A stretch of DNA of 64,000 nucleotides, from contig OZ038399.1 of the NCBI GenBank assembly GCA_964036045.1, forward strand, positions 18,621,670 through 18,685,669, in the 5' to 3' direction. The notes under the pieces were generated by a model, which saw nothing but the letters and a program-made list of their open reading frames with translations, had not been told where the DNA came from and did not search any database. Source of the DNA: Eutreptiella sp. 'Long Island Sound 2002'. Taxonomy: Eukaryota > Euglenozoa > Euglenophyceae > Eutreptiales > Eutreptiaceae. This document shows positions 39,571 to 49,727 of this stretch, piece by piece (the first letter of the stretch is position 1; each line of letters begins with the position of its first letter). A program made the translations under genes and the position numbers.

Positions 39571-40412
39571 GCATGGGCAGGGGCAGGGCAGGGGCAGGGG
39601 CAGGGGCAGTGACAGGAGCAGGGGCAGTGGCAGGGGCTGGGGTAGGGGCACGGGCAGGGGCAGAGGCAGGTGCAAGGGCAGGGGCAGGGGCAGCGGCAAG
39701 GGCAGTGACAGGGGCAGTGGCAGGGGCAGTGGCAGTGGCAGGGGCAGGGACAGGGGGGGTGGCTGTAGCAGTAGCAGTAGCAGGGGCAGGGGCAGGGGCA
39801 GTGGCAGTAGCAGGGGCAGGGGCAGGGGCAGGGGCAGGGGCAGGGGCAGCAGGGGCATTGGGAGGCAGGGGCAGTGGCAGGGGCAGGGGCAGGGGCAGTG
39901 GCAGTGGCAGGGGCAGTGGCAGTAGCAGGGGCAGGGGCTGGGGCAGGGGCAGTGGCAGTGGCAGGGGCAGAGGCAGAGGCATGGGCAGGGGGGGCAGGGG
40001 CAGGTGCAGAGGCAGTGGCAGGGGCAGGTGCAGGGGCAGAGAGGGGCAGGCGCAGTGGCAGGGGCAAGGGCAGGGGCATGGGAAGGGGCAGTGGGAGGTG
40101 CAGGGGCAGTGGCAGGGGCAGGGGCCGGGGCAGTTGCAGGGGCAGGGGCAGGGGCAGGGGCAGGGGCATTGGCAGTGGCAGGGGCAGGGGCAGGAGCAGA
40201 GGCAGGGGCTGTGGCAGTTGCAGTTGCAGGGGCAGGGGCAGAGGCAGGGGCAGGGGGGGCAGGGGCAGGGGCAGGGGCAGTGGCAGGGGCAGTGGCAGGG
40301 GTAGGGGCAGGGGCAGTGGCAGGCGCCGGGGCAGTGGCAGGGGCAGGGGCAGGGGCAGGGGCAGGGACAGGGGCAGTGGCAGGAGCAGGGGCAGTGGCAT
40401 TGGCAGGGGCAG
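39571..40412 (+). repeat. GGGGCA hexamer array, second segment
   Basis: This continues the array after the SINE, with GTGGCA, GGGGCT and occasional GGTGCA variants and short runs of extra G. It ends at the (GGTTGCT)3 edge of the next insert. Confidence 0.95.
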
Positions 40413-40669
40413 GGTTGCTGGTTGCTGGTTGCTGGTTGGCCCGCCCGAGGCGACGGCAAAGCCGAAGGGAGGCCGCCGGAAAATCGCAGCCCCCAACCGT
40501 CCACAGGGCGGTTTACTCGGTCCCGCCAGGGTGGGCCGAAGCGGGCAGCCAGTGACAGCACAGCCCGCGCCACCGGGGGCTGTCACCAGCCGTAAAAGTT
40601 TTGTGCTTCGGGGGGAGGGGGGGCTCCGCGTTGGTGTGGTGGAGGTGCCCTTCTTGGGGGGGGGGGGGG
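40413..40669 (-). mobile_element. Short insert E1 with heptamer tail (AGCAACC)3
   Basis: The left edge is three GGTTGCT units (40,413-40,433), a tail on the minus strand. Then come about 180 bp of non-repeat sequence, a G-rich stretch and a run of 14 G (40,656-40,669) that abuts the 23-mer array. It shares ordered blocks with the insert at 49,345: CCCGCCCGAGG or CCTGCCCGAGG, CCCCCAACCG or CTCCCAACCG, GGCGGTTTACTCGGTCCCGCC or GGCGGCTTACTCGGTCCCGCC, TCGAAGCGGGC or CCGAAGCGGGC, and CCACCGGGGGC. The two are therefore diverged copies of one family. A possible hairpin (CGGC TTT GCCG) lies just before the tail. No coding domain is seen. Confidence 0.75.
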
Positions 40670-43600
40670 AGCGCGGGGCTGCGCAAGGGGCGCAGCGGTG
40701 CAGTATGCGGCTACGCATGGGCGCAAGATGGGGCTGCGCAGGGGGCAGCGCGGAGCTGCGCTGGGGCGTAGCGGCTGTGCGAGGCGCGCAGCGTGCGGTT
40801 GAGTAGGGGGCGCAGTGTGGGGCTGCGCAGGGGCGCAGCACGCGGCGGCGCTGGAGCGCAGCATGTGGCGGCGCTGGTGCGCAGCGTGGGACTGCGCTGG
40901 AGCGCAGCCTGCGGCCACGCTGGGGCGCAGCGTGGGACCGTGTAGGGGGCAGCGTGGAGCTGCGCTGGGGCGCGGCGGTTGTGGAAGGGGCACAGCGTGT
41001 GGCTGAGCAAGGGGTGCAGAATCGGGCTGTGCTGGGGCCCAGCATGCGCCTGCGCCTGAGCGCAGCATGTGGCTGCGCTGGGGCGCAGCGTGGGGCCGCG
41101 CAGGGGCGCAGCGAGGAACTGCGCATGGCCGCAGCAGGCGGCTGCGCATGGGCGCAGCAAGGGGCTGCGCAGGGGAGCAGTACGGGGCTGCGGGGGCGCA
41201 CAGCCTGCAGCTGCGCTGAGGTGTGGCGTGGGACTGCGCAGCAGTGCTCCGTGCAGTTGCGCAGGGGGCGCAGCTTGGGCTGCGCTGGAGCGCGGCATGC
41301 GGCTGCGCTGGGGTGCAGCGGGGGACCGCGCTGGGGCGCAGCGCGGGGCTGCGCAGGGGCGCAGCGTGGAACTGCGCATGAGTGCAGTATGCGGCTGCGC
41401 TGGGGCGAAGCGGAGAACTGCGCATGGCCGTAGCATGCGGCTGCGCAGGGGCGCAGTACGGGGCCGCGGGGGCGCGCAGTCTGCAGCTGCGCTGAGGCAG
41501 GGCGTGGGACTGCGCAGCAGTGCACCATGCGGCCGCGCAGGGGGCGCGGCTTGGGCTGCGCTGGAGCGCAGCAAGCGGCTGCGCTGCGGCGCAGCAGAGA
41601 ACTGCGCATGCTTGCAGCACGCAGCCGCGCATGGGTGCAGCATGGGGCTGCGCACGGAGCAGCGTGGAGCTGGGCTGGGCTGCCGCGGCTGCGGGAGGGG
41701 CGCAGCGTGTGGCTCAGCAAGGGGCGCAGAATGGAGCTGCGCTGGGGCTGCGCGGGAAATGCGTGGAAATGCGCAGGGGCGCAGCCTGGGGCTGCGCAAG
41801 GGGCGCAGCGTGGGGCCGCGCACGGGCGCAGCGTGGGGCCGCGCATCGGCGCAGCGTGGGGCCGCGCAGGTGCGCAGCTTGGGGCGGCGCAAGGGGCGCA
41901 GCGTGGGGCGGCGCAGGGGCGCAGCGTGGGGCGGCGCAGGGGCGCAGGGTGGGGCTGCGCATGGGCGCAGGGTGGGGCTGCGCATGGGCGCAGCGTGGGG
42001 CTGCGCATGGGCGCCGCGTGGGGCCGCGCAGGGGCGCAGCTTGGGGCCACGCAGGGGCGCAGCGTGGGGCCGCGGAGGGGCGCAGCGTGGGGCCGCCCAG
42101 AGGCGCAGCGTGGGGCGGCGCAGGGGCGCAGCGTGGGGCTGCGCAGGGGCGCAGCGTGGGGCCGTGCACGGGCGCAGCGTGGGGCCGCGCAGCGGCAGCG
42201 CAAGGGCGCAGCGTGGGGCTGCGCAAGGGCGCAGCGTGGGGCTGTGCATGGGCGCAGCGTGGGGCTGCGCAGGGGCACAGCGTGGGGCCGCGCAAGGGGC
42301 GCAGCGTGGGGCCGCGCACGGGCGCAGCGTGGGGCCGCGCACGGGCGCAACGTGGGGCCGCGCAGGGGCGCTGTGTGGGGCCGCACGGGGGCGCAGCGTG
42401 GGGCCGCGCAGGGGCGCAGCGTGGGGCTGCGCAGGGGCGCAGTGTGGGGCTGCGCATGGGCGCAGCGTGGGGCGGCGCAGGGGCGCAGTACGGGGCCGCG
42501 GGGGCGTGCAGTCTGCAGCCGCGCTGAGGCAGGGCATGGGACTGCGCAGGAGTGCACCATGCGGCTGCGCAGGAGGCTCAGCTTGAGCTGCGCTGGAGCA
42601 CAGCGTGGGACCGTGCTGGGGCGCAGCTTGGGGCTGCGCGGGGGCGCAGCGTGGAAGTGCGCATGATTGCAGCAAGCGGCTGCGCTGCGGCGCAGCAGAG
42701 AACTGCGCATGGTCGCAGCATGCGGCTGCGCACGGGTGCAGCATGGGGCTGCGCAGGGGGCAGTGTGAAGCTACGCTGGGCTGCCGCGGCTGCGGAAGGG
42801 GCGCAGCGTGTGGCTCAGCAAAGGGCGCTGAATGGGGACTGCGCTGGGGCTGCGCGGGAAATGCGTGGAAATGCGCAGGGGCGCAGCGTGGGGCCGCGCA
42901 CGGGCGCAGCGTGGGGCGGCGCAGGTGCGCAGCGTGGGGCCGCCCAGGTGCGCAGCTTGGGGCGGCGCAAGGGGCGCAGCGTGGGGCGGCGCTGGGGCGC
43001 AGCGTGGGGCGGCGCAGGGGCGCAGGGTGGGGCTGCGCATGGGCGCAGGCTGGGGCTGCGCATGGGCGCAGGGTGGGGCTGCACATGGGCGCAGGGTGGG
43101 GCTGCACATGGGCGCGGCGTGGGGCCGCGCAGGGGCACAGGGTGGGGCTGCGCATAGGCACAGGGTGGGGCTGCGCACGGGTGCAGCATGGGGCTGCGCA
43201 GGGGGCAGCGTGAAGCTACGCTGGGCTGCCTCGGCCGCGGAAGGGGCGCAGCGTGTGGCTCAGCAAAGGGCGCTGAATGGGGCTGCGCTGGGGCTGCGCG
43301 GGAAATGCGTGGAAATGCGCAGGGGCGCAGCGTGGGGCGGCGCAAGGGGCGCAGCGTAGGGCTGCGCAGGGGCGCAGCGTGGGGCTGCGCAGGGGTGCAG
43401 CGTGGGGCTGCGCAGGGGCGCAGCGTGGGGCTATGCAGGGGCGCAGGGTGCAGCTGCGCAGGGGCGCAGGGTGGGGCTGCACATGGGCACAGGGTGGGGC
43501 TGTGCATTAGCGCAGGGTGGGGCTGCGCATGGGCGCAGCGTGGGGCCGCGCAGGGGCACAAGGTGGGGCTGCGCAGGGGCACAGGGTGGGGCTGCGCATG

Positions 43601-44489
43601 GGCGCAGGGTGGGGCTGCGCATGGGCGCAGGGTGGGGCTGCACATGGGCGCGGCGTGGGGCTGCGCATGGGCGCAGCGTGGGGCTGTGCAGGGGCGCAGG
43701 GTGGGGCTGCACATGGGCACAGGGTGGGGCTGTGCATTAGCGCAGGGTGGGGCTGCGCATGGGCGCAGGGTGGGGCTGCGCATGGGCGCAGCGTGGGGCC
43801 GCGCAGGGGCACAAGGTGGGGCTGCGCAGGGGCACAGGGTGGGGCTGCGCATGGGCGCAGCGTGGGGCTGCGCATGGGCGCAGGGTGGGGCTGCACATGG
43901 GCGCGGCGTGGGGCCGTGCAGGGGCGCAGCGTGGGGCTGCGCATGGGCACAACGTGGGGCTGCGCAGGGGCGCAGCGTTGGGCTGCGTAGGGGCGCAGCG
44001 TGGGGCCGCGCAAGGGGCGCAGCGTTGGGCTGCGCAGGGGCGCAGCGTTGGGCTGCGCAGGGGCGCAGCGTGGGGCTGCGCAGGGGCGCAGGGTGGGGCT
44101 GCGCACGGGCACAGCGTGGGGCTGCGCAGGGGAGCAGCATTGGGCCGCGCAGGGGCGCGGCGTGGGGCCGCGCAGGGGCGCAGCGTGGGGCCGTGCAGGG
44201 GTGCGGCGTGGGGCCGCGCAGGGGCGCAGCGTGGGGCTGCCCAGGGGCGCAGCGTTGGGCCGCGCAGGGGCGCAGCGTGGGGCCGCGCAGGGGCGCGGCG
44301 TTGGGCTGCCCAGGGGCGCAGCGCGGGGCCGCGCAAGGGTGCAGCGTTGGGCTGCGCATGGGCGCAGCGTGGGCCTGGGCATGGGCGCAGCGTGGGGCTG
44401 TGCATGGGCGCAGCATGGGGCTGCGCAGGGGCGCAGCGTGGGGCTGCACAGGGGCGCAGTGTGGGGCTGCACAGGGGCGCAGCATGCGG
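40670..44489 (+). repeat. 23-bp minisatellite array, subfamily A (unit ending CAGCGT)
   Basis: The unit is GGGGCTGCGCAGGGG followed by CGCAGCGT, 23 bp, with a perfect inverted repeat CTGCGC and GCGCAG around AGGG. From 40,670 to about 41,770 units are strongly diverged (for example GCTGGAGCGCAGC); after that they are more regular. Longer blocks recur within the array: GTGTGGCTCAGCAA with GGAAATGCGTGGAAATGCGC near 41,710, 42,810 and 43,253, and GCAGTACGGGG followed by CTGCAG near 41,176, 41,454 and 42,485. It passes directly into hexamer repeats at 44,490. Long open frames in every direction reflect the absence of stop codons. Confidence 0.93.
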
Positions 44490-46910
44490 CAGTGGCAGGG
44501 GCAGGGGCAGGGGCAGGGGCAGGGGCAGGGGCAGGGGTTGTCGGAGGTGCATGGGCAGTGGCAGGGGCAGATGCAAGGGCAGGGGCAGGGGCAGGGGCAG
44601 GAGCAGGGGCAGAGGCTGGGGCACGGGCAGGGGCAGGGGCAGGCGTAGGGGCAGGGGCAGGGGCAGGGGCAGGGGCAGTAGCAGGGGCAGTGGCAGGGGC
44701 AGGGGCACGGGCATGGGCAGGGGCAGTGGCTGGGGCAGTGGCAGGGGCAGGGGCAGGGGCAGTGTCAGGGGCAGTGGCAGCGGCAGTGGCAGGGGCAGGG
44801 GCACGGGCATGGGCAGGGGCAGTGGCTGGGGCAGGGGCAAGGGCATGGGCAGGGGCAGGGGCAGGGGCAAGGGCTGTGGCAGTAGCAGGGGCAGGGGCAG
44901 GGGCAGGGGCAGTGGCAGTGGCAGGGGCAGGTGCAGGGGCAGGGGCAGTGGCAGGGGCAGGGGGGGCAGGGGCAGGGGCAGGGGCAGGGGTAGGGGCAGG
45001 GGCCGGGGCAGGGGCAGGAGCAGGGGCAGTGGGAGGGGCAAGGTCAGTGGCAGGTGCAGGGGCCGGGGCTGGGCAGGGGCAGGGGCAGGGGCCGTGGCAG
45101 GGGCAGTGGCTGGGGCAGGGGCAGGGGCAGGGGCAGGGGCAGTGGCAGGGGCAGGGGTAGGGGCAGGGGCAGGGGCTGTCGCGTGAGTAGGGGCAGTGGC
45201 AGGGGCAGGGGCCCGGGCAGGGGCAGGGGCAGGGGCAGGAGCAGTGGCAGGGGCAGGGGCAGGGGCAGGGGCAGGGGCAGTGGGAGGGGTTGGGGCAGGG
45301 GCAGTGGCAGTGGCAGGGGCAGGGGCAGGGACAGAGGCAGGGGCACGGGGGGCAGGGGCAGGGGCAGGGGCAGGGGCAGGGGCAGGGGCAGGGGCATTGG
45401 CAGGAGCAGGGGCAGTGGGAGGGGCAGGGGCAGTGGCAGGGGCAGGGGCAGGGGCAGGGGCAGGGGCACGGGCAGGGGCAGTGGGTGGTGCAGGGGCTCT
45501 GGCAGGGGCAGGGGCAGGTGCAGATGCAGGGGCAGGGGCAGGGGCAGGCGCTGGGGCAGGGGCAGAGGCAGGGGTAGTGGCAGTGTCAGGGGCAGGGGCA
45601 GAGGCAGGGGCAGGGGGGGCAGGGGCAGGGGCAGGGGCAGTGGTAGTGGCAGAGGCGGGGGCAGGGGCAGGGGCAGGGGCAGGAGCAGGGGCAGTGGCAG
45701 GTGCAGGGGCAGTTGGAGGGGCCAGGGCAGTGGCAGGGGCAGGGGCCGGGGCAGGGGCAGGGGCAGGGGCATGTGCTGTGGCTGGCGCAGGGGCAGGGGC
45801 AGGGGCAGGGGCAGGGGCAGGGGCAGTGGCAGGAGCAAGGGCATTGGCAGGGGCAGGGGCAGGGGCAGGGGCAGTAGCAGGGGCAGAGGCAGGGGCATGG
45901 GAGGGGCAGTGGCAGGGGCAGTGGTAGTGGCTGGGGCAGGGGCACGGGCAGCGGCAGTGGCAGTAGCAGGGGCAAGGGCAGGGGCAGGGGAAGTGGCAGT
46001 AGCAGGGGCAGGAGCAGGGGCAGGAGCAGGGGCATTGGCAGGGGCAGGGGCAGGTGCAGTGGCAGGGGCAGGGGCAGGGGCAGGGGCAGGGGCAGGGGCA
46101 GGGGCAGTGGCAGGAGCAGGGGCAGTGGGAGGGGCAGGGGCAGTGGCAGGGGCAGGGGCAGGGGCAGTGGCAGTGGCATGGGCAGGGGCTGTGGGAGGTG
46201 CAGGGGCAGTGGCAGGGGCCGGGGCAGGGGCAGATGCAGGGGCAGGGGCAGGAGCAGGGGCTGGGGCAGGGGCTGAGGCAGCGGCACGGGCAGGCGTAGT
46301 GGCAGGAGCAGGGGCAGTGGCTGGTGCAGGGGCAGGGGCAGTGGCAGGGGCAGTGGCAGGGGCATGGGCAGGGGCAGGGGCAGTGGCAATAGCAGGGGCA
46401 GGGGCAGGGGCAGGGGCAGGGGCAGTGCCAGGGGCAGGGGCTGTGGGAGGTGCAGGGGCAGTGGCAGGGGCCGGGGCAGGGGCAGATGCAGGGGCAGGGG
46501 CAGTAGCAGGGGCAGGGGCAGGGGCAGTGGCAGGGCAGTGGCAGGGGCAGGGGCAGGGGCAGTGGCAGGGGCAGTGGTAGTGGCATGGGCATGGGCAGGG
46601 GCAGTGGCAGTAGCAGGGGCAGGGGCAGGGGCAGGGGCAGGGGCAGTGGCAGTAGCAGGGGCAGGGGCAGGGGAATGGGCAGGGGCAGTGGCAGTGGCAG
46701 GGGTAGGGGCAGGGGCAGAGGCAGGGGCAGGGGGGGCAGGGGCAGGGGCAGGGGCAGGGGCAGGGGCAGGGGCAGGGGCAGGGGCAGGGGCAAAGGCAGG
46801 GGCAGGGGCAAGGGCCCGGGCAGGGGCAGTGGCAGGAGCAGGGGCAGTGGGAGGGGCTAGGACAGTGGCAGGGGCAGGGGCAGGGGCAGGGGCAGTGGCT
46901 GGGGCAGGGG
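44490..46910 (+). repeat. GGGGCA hexamer array, third segment
   Basis: About 2.4 kb of degenerate (GGGGCA)n. The order of variants is not random: the stretch from about 46,187 to 46,910 lines up with 48,354 onward and 60,895 onward, sharing markers such as GCTGTGGGAGGTGCAGG, GCAGATGCAGG, GAGGCAGCGGCACGGGCAGG and the hexamer-breaking AGTGGCAGGGCAGTGG. The block ends in GCTGGGGCAGGGG, which is also the target-site duplication of the next insert. Confidence 0.95.
46898..46910 (+). repeat. Candidate 13-bp target-site duplication, left copy of E3
   Basis: GCTGGGGCAGGGG here is repeated at 48,197-48,209, directly bordering the E3 insert on both sides. The target is low-complexity, so chance similarity is possible, but the exact edge placement favours a true duplication. 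Confidence 0.6.
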
Positions 46911-48196
46911 TTGGGTTGGGTTGGGTTGGGTCAAGGCCTCGCCTGGTCGCCTACCCACGGTCCGCGCCGCCTTCCCTGCGGGACCCGACTGGGCGGCCGT
47001 ACCCGGGTGTCCGGTCACAAGGCCTACCGGACTGTTGACCGCCCCCAGACCCCGCGGTGGCGCTGGCGGGCGGGAGATGCCGCCGTGCCTGTGTGTATGT
47101 GCCCTTGTGTGTCTGAGGGGGGGGGGGGAGGGCTGTGGCACACCTGCTTGCTCCATTGTTGTTCGGCGTTGGCGCACATGGCGCGGGGAAGTGTGTGCCT
47201 GGTGCTCCAGGCCCCGGCAGGGAGGCTGGAGAGCCTGACGCTGAGCCCGCCGGGGGAGATGTGGGCCTGGGCTCGCAACCTCCACGTCACAAGGACATGC
47301 TACCCAACCACTCCACGACTGCCTATTGGCACGGGAAGGCGGTGGTACGTGGCACGACTGGGGTCAGACCCGCACTCCTTGACTGCCTTAGGCACAGGTG
47401 GTGCTGCCTCGCGGGCTGGGTCCGGCTCCCACGGCCGAGGGCGTACCCTGGGCAGATGGAGGGGCACCAGGGCGCAGAGTGTGCTTCCCTGCCCTGGGTG
47501 CCACCAGTGCTGGCTGCACTGGCTGCGGCGCTACAGCCCGCGTAGACGAGGGGGCCCAGAGGGCACCACACCCGAATGGCCTCTCCGTTGAGGAAGGGGG
47601 GGGGGGGGCAGGGGTCGGCTGGTGGCTGTCTGGCCTCCAGGGGTCACCCACAACTGCACTGGAATGCACGGGGCTGTGCTGGCCTAGGCGTCTGTGATGA
47701 AGTTGGAGGGGCACGTGCACACCTGGAGGTTCCCTAGGCAGGCCGCTCAAGGGATACCCACAGCGGTCAAGCTGTGAGCCCTTCACAACGTCCACTTTTT
47801 AGGCCCTGAGGGCGCCGACTCCGTGCACCCCTCCCGTCGGGGGCGCAGGCTGGGGGGGGGGGGGTAGGGTGGTGGATGGGTCTACCTGTTCACTTGTGTG
47901 GGAGAGGAGGACCACCTGCTGGGTTACCATGCGGGTCCCAGATCCCAACATACTTGTCGCTCGGCGTCCGCTCCCTGAGGGACCTCGATCACCATGTGAC
48001 GGCCTGCAGTGAGGGTGTGAGGGCATGCGGGGGGGGGGGGGGGGGGTGCTGGGCCTGCTTTCGGTCCGGCCCCATTTCTGTTGGGGGGGGTGGGGGCAGC
48101 AAAAGGTCTGCTCCCCTGTTTCCTGGTCCCCAAGAGGAACCAGCCCACGGCCTGCACCCTCGCTTTGTGGTGGCTGAAATTTGGGCCGACAGAGCT
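46911..48196 (-). mobile_element. Insert E3, about 1.29 kb, with (CCCAA)4 tail; unclassified
   Basis: The left edge is four TTGGG units (46,911-46,930), which on the minus strand is a (CCCAA)4 3' tail. The right edge meets GCTGGGGCAGGGG, matching the 13 bp before the tail. The related array copy near 49,044 continues in hexamers at the point where E3 begins, giving an empty-site comparison. The interior is GC-rich and contains four runs of 12 or more G on the plus strand (47,117; 47,596; 47,852; 48,029). At 47,840-47,855 it contains GGGGCGCAGGCTGGGG, one base different from part of the 23-mer unit. Open frames of 80-140 codons exist on both strands with no recognisable domain. It may be a truncated LINE, a non-autonomous retroposon or a retrocopy. 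Confidence 0.55.
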
Positions 48197-48209
48197 GCTG
48201 GGGCAGGGG
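48197..48209 (+). repeat. Candidate 13-bp target-site duplication, right copy of E3
   Basis: GCTGGGGCAGGGG matches 46,898-46,910 exactly and marks the return to hexamer array. Confidence 0.6.
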
Positions 48210-49344
48210 CAGGGGCAGGGGCAGGGGCAGGGGCAGTAGCAGGGGCAGAGGCAGGGGCAGGGGCAGGGGCAGTGGCTGGGGCTGTGGCAGGGGCAAGGGC
48301 AGGGGTAGTGGCCGGGGCAGGGGCAGGGGCAGGGGCAGTGGCATGGGCAGGGGCTGTGGGAGGTGCAGGTGCAGTGGCAGGGGCCGGGGCAGGGGCAGAT
48401 GCAGGGGCAGGGGCAGGAGCAGGGGCTGGGGCAGGGGCTGAGGCAGCGGCACGGGCAGGCGCAGTGGCAGGAGCAGGGGCAGTGGCTGGTGCAGGGGCAG
48501 GGGCAGTGGCAGGGGCAGTGGCAGGGGCAGGAGCAGGGGCAGGGGCAGTGGCAAAAGCAGAGGCAGGGGCAGGGGCGATGGCAGGGGCAGTGGCAGGGGC
48601 AGGGGCTGTGGGAGGTGCAGGGGCAGTGGCAGGGGCCGGGGCAGGGGCAGATGCAGGGGCAGGGGCAGTAGCAGGGGCAGGGGCAGGGGCAGTGGCAGGG
48701 CAGTGGCAGGGGCAGGGGCAGGGGCAGTGGCAGGGGCAGTGGTAATGGCATGGGCATGGGCAGGGGCAGTGGCAGTAGCAGGGGCAGGGGCAGGGGCAGG
48801 GGCAGGGGCCGTGGCAGTAGCAGGGGCAGGGGCAGGGGAATGGGTAGGGGCAGTGGCAGTGGCAGGGGTAGGGGCAGGGGCAGAGGCAGGGGCAGGGGGG
48901 GCAGGGGCAGGGGCAGGGGCAGGGGCAGGGGCAGGGGCAGGGGCAGGGGCAGGGGCAGGGGCAAGGGCCGGGGCAGGGGCAGTGGCAGGAGCAGGGGCAG
49001 TGGGAGGGGCTAGGGCAGTGGCAGGGGCAGGGGCAGGGGCAGGGGCAGTGGCTGGGGCAGGGGCAGGGGCAGGGGCAGGGGCAGGGGCAAGGGCCGGGGC
49101 AGGGGCAGTGGCAGGAGCAGGGGCAGTGGGAGGGGCTAGGGCAGAGGCAGGGACAGGGGCAGGGGCAGTGGCTGGGGCTGTGGCAGGGGCAAGGGCAGGG
49201 GCAGTGGCCGGGGCAGTGGCAGTGGCTGGGGCAGGGGCAGGGGCAGTGGCAGTAGCAGGGGCAGGGGCAGGGGCAGGAGCAGGGGCAGTGGGAGGGGCTA
49301 GGGCAGTGGCAGGGGCAGGGGCAGGGGCAGGGGCATGGGCTGTG
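48197..49344 (+). repeat. GGGGCA hexamer array, fourth segment
   Basis: About 1.15 kb of degenerate hexamers. From 48,354 to its end it aligns with about 60,895-61,960, sharing non-periodic markers including GTGGCAAAAGCAG, GGGGCGATGGCAGG, GTGGTAATGGCATGGGC and GGAATGGGTAGGGG. It ends in GCATGGGCTGTG immediately before the tail of E2. Confidence 0.95.
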
Positions 49345-49652
49345 TTCAGGTTCAGGTTCAGGACGACCTGCCCGAGGCTCCAGCACAGCCGGAGGGGGAC
49401 CCAGAAAACGAGGGGCTCCCAACCGCCACAAGGCGGCTTACTCGGTCCCGCCTGGAAAGGTCGAAGCGGGCGGCCCGTGGCGGCACCCCGAGCCACCGGG
49501 GGCCGACACTTGCCGAGTTTCGGGGGGGGGGGTCCGCATGTGGTGTGGGCTGGGGCGCGAGGGCTAGGGGGGCTCAACTGCGCAGGGGCGTCAGTGTGCC
49601 GCTGGCGTCGGCCTGGACGGTGTCGGTGAGGGTGCTGCCGGCAAGGCATAAC
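49345..49652 (-). mobile_element. Short insert E2 with (CCTGAA)3 tail, related to E1
   Basis: The left edge is three TTCAGG units (49,345-49,362), a (CCTGAA)3 tail on the minus strand. The interior aligns block by block with E1 at 40,413, including CTTACTCGGTCCCGCC, TCGAAGCGGGC and GCCACCGGGGGC, followed by a run of 11 G (49,522-49,532) and TCCGCATGTGGTGTGG. A 7-bp stem (CTCCGGC TGT GCTGGAG on the minus strand) lies close to the tail. Like E1 it has hexamer array on its tail side and a 23-mer array on the other. No target-site duplication is visible because the flanks differ. Confidence 0.75.
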
Positions 49653-49715
49653 AGGGCGCAGACTGGGGCTGCGCAGGAGCGCAGACTGGGGCTGCGCAGG
49701 GGCGCAGACTGGGGC

Positions 49716-49727
49716 TGCGCATGCGCG
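49716..49727. promoter_or_regulatory. NRF-1-type palindrome in a 23-mer variant (first of many)
   Basis: Units with the ATGC spacer contain TGCGCATGCGCG, a full match to the NRF-1 pattern YGCGCAYGCGCR. Further copies are at 50,636-50,647 and 50,820-50,831 and in more than twenty units of the array by eye. Binding is not shown. The match arises from one base change in a repeat that is already palindromic. Confidence 0.35.

Noticed and set aside
39471-42710. Open frame of 1,079 codons on the minus strand
   Set aside because: It runs through three unrelated sequences (23-mer array, E1, hexamer array) and the SINE, so it cannot be one gene.
46907-46930. Telomeric repeat
   Set aside because: (TTGGG)4 is a pentamer without the TTAGGG or TTTAGGG form, is only four units long and sits at the edge of an insert.
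46931-47800. Protein-coding gene in E3
   Set aside because: Several 80-226-codon frames overlap on both strands, none has a recognisable domain, and no splice pattern or start context favours one over the others.
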